Source: Propionibacteriaceae bacterium
GTDB lineage: Bacteria; Actinomycetota; Actinomycetes; Propionibacteriales; Propionibacteriaceae
Length of the DNA: 5,412 nucleotides
NCBI GenBank assembly: GCA_030538175.1
Contig: JAUNUL010000208.1
Span: 1 to 5,412, forward strand
Reading direction: 5' to 3'
Shown: piece by piece, positions 4,892-5,412 of the stretch
How the letters are laid out: each line of letters starts with the position of its first letter
Position numbering within the stretch: position 1 is the first letter of the stretch
The notes under the pieces: generated by a model
Database searches by the model: none
What the model saw: the letters and a program-made list of their open reading frames with translations, nothing else
What the model was told of the DNA's origin: nothing
Made by a program: the position numbers and the translations under genes

Positions 4892-5412
4892 ATGCGCAAC
4901 GATGAGCAGATCCCGTTGATTCTTGGCCTCGACGAGAACCGCCCCACCATTGATGATTCAGCGTTCCTTGCACCCGGCTGCGCCGTGATCGGCGATGTCC
5001 GGATCGGTGTGGATGCATCGGTGTGGTACGGCGCGTCGATCCGGGGCGACTACGTCTCCGTGGCGGTGGGCGACCGCAGCAATGTGCAGGACAACGCGAC
5101 GCTGCACGCGGATCCGGGTTTCCCGTGCGAGGTGGGCCAGGACGTGACAATCGGCCATAACGCAGTCGTGCATGGCTGCACGGTCGGCGACGGCTGCGTG
5201 ATCGGGATGGGGGCGGTGGTCATGAACGGTGCCGTGATCGGCGAGGGCAGTCTCGTTGCCGGCGGGGCAGTCGTGATGCCGGGCGCCCAAGTGCCCCCGG
5301 GCAGTCTGGTCGCGGGTACGCCCGCCAAAGTACGCCGCCCCACCACCGAAGCAGAGCGGGAGCAGTTCCGCACCAGCGCTGCCACCTATGTGGAGAACGC
5401 TCGCCGCCACAA
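4892..5412 (+). CDS. Gamma-class carbonic anhydrase-like hexapeptide-repeat protein, 3' truncated by window
   Basis: The frame is open from ATG 4892 to the window end (173 codons), close to the whole usual length of this family, so only the last few residues are likely missing. It is a left-handed beta-helix protein, with hexapeptide repeats such as VIGDVRIG, TIGHNAVVHG, CVIGMGAVVMNG and AVIGEG. The zinc histidines match gamma carbonic anhydrase (Cam/YrdA group): H72 in NATLHAD, and H89 and H94 in IGHNAVVHG. The supporting residues are also present: R51 and D53 in IRGDY, Q66 in NVQDN. The position after RGD, where archaeal Cam has a glutamate used in proton transfer, is Y54, as in YrdA/CamH-like members. 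Activity as CO2 hydratase is therefore likely but not assured, and other metal or acyl roles are possible. An in-frame stop at 4877-4879 makes ATG 4892 the earliest usable start. Only a poorly spaced GGGG (4886-4889) precedes it, so it may be leaderless. Confidence 0.9.
   Translation, partial: MRNDEQIPLILGLDENRPTIDDSAFLAPGCAVIGDVRIGVDASVWYGASIRGDYVSVAVGDRSNVQDNATLHADPGFPCEVGQDVTIGHNAVVHGCTVGDGCVIGMGAVVMNGAVIGEGSLVAGGAVVMPGAQVPPGSLVAGTPAKVRRPTTEAEREQFRTSAATYVENARRH

Noticed and set aside
4871..4896. Promoter-like TTGGAC ... TATGCG before the carbonic anhydrase-like gene
   Set aside because: The spacing is only 14 nt and the supposed -10 overlaps the start codon, so it cannot serve as the promoter of this gene.
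4958..5410. Minus-strand frames opposite the carbonic anhydrase-like gene
   Set aside because: The + strand frame has all hexapeptide and zinc motifs of a known family; the antisense frames show none.

Overview
The window reads as chromosomal DNA of a high-GC Gram-positive bacterium (Actinomycetota). It is strongly G+C-rich by eye, codon third positions are mostly G or C, genes are tightly packed and TGA is the usual stop. The peptidoglycan-binding-like domain at the end of the minus-strand gene also has an actinobacterial look. I cannot fix the genus from sequence alone; a Propionibacteriaceae-like or related actinomycete is only a guess.

Bases 1-4041 hold four genes on the + strand in one unbroken, translationally coupled run. 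They are a PIG-L (LmbE-like) zinc de-N-acetylase whose 5' end lies outside the window (1-693), an ATP-grasp ligase-like protein (693-1595), a membrane-embedded processive family 2 glycosyltransferase of the PgaC/IcaA/BcsA type (1599-2957), and an exported lipoprotein with a probable glycoside-hydrolase-like (TIM-barrel-like) domain (2842-4041). Junctions are a 1-nt overlap (TGATG), a 3-nt gap and a 116-nt overlap. The run ends at a perfect 15-bp inverted repeat (4066-4102) that probably stops transcription from both sides.

The four functions fit a cell-surface or extracellular glycan pathway. The glycosyltransferase would make and export an amino-sugar polymer, the PIG-L enzyme would remove N-acetyl groups from the polymer or a precursor, and the lipoprotein would bind or process the polymer outside the membrane. 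The ATP-grasp enzyme might attach a carboxylate such as an amino acid to an amine. This resembles the poly-N-acetylglucosamine (Pga/Ica) logic with its parts distributed differently. It is the best candidate here for a poorly described system, but substrate and product are inference.

Bases 4134-4757 (minus strand) encode a small Ala/Glu-rich probable coiled-coil protein with an N-terminal amphipathic helix, no signal peptide, and a C-terminal peptidoglycan-binding-like domain. It converges on the glycan operon across the shared terminator. A 134-bp divergent intergenic region (4758-4891) with several small dyads separates it from a gamma-class carbonic anhydrase-like hexapeptide-repeat protein (4892 to the window end, 3' truncated). 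Its zinc histidines are all present. No tRNA, rRNA, CRISPR, insertion sequence or phage gene was seen.
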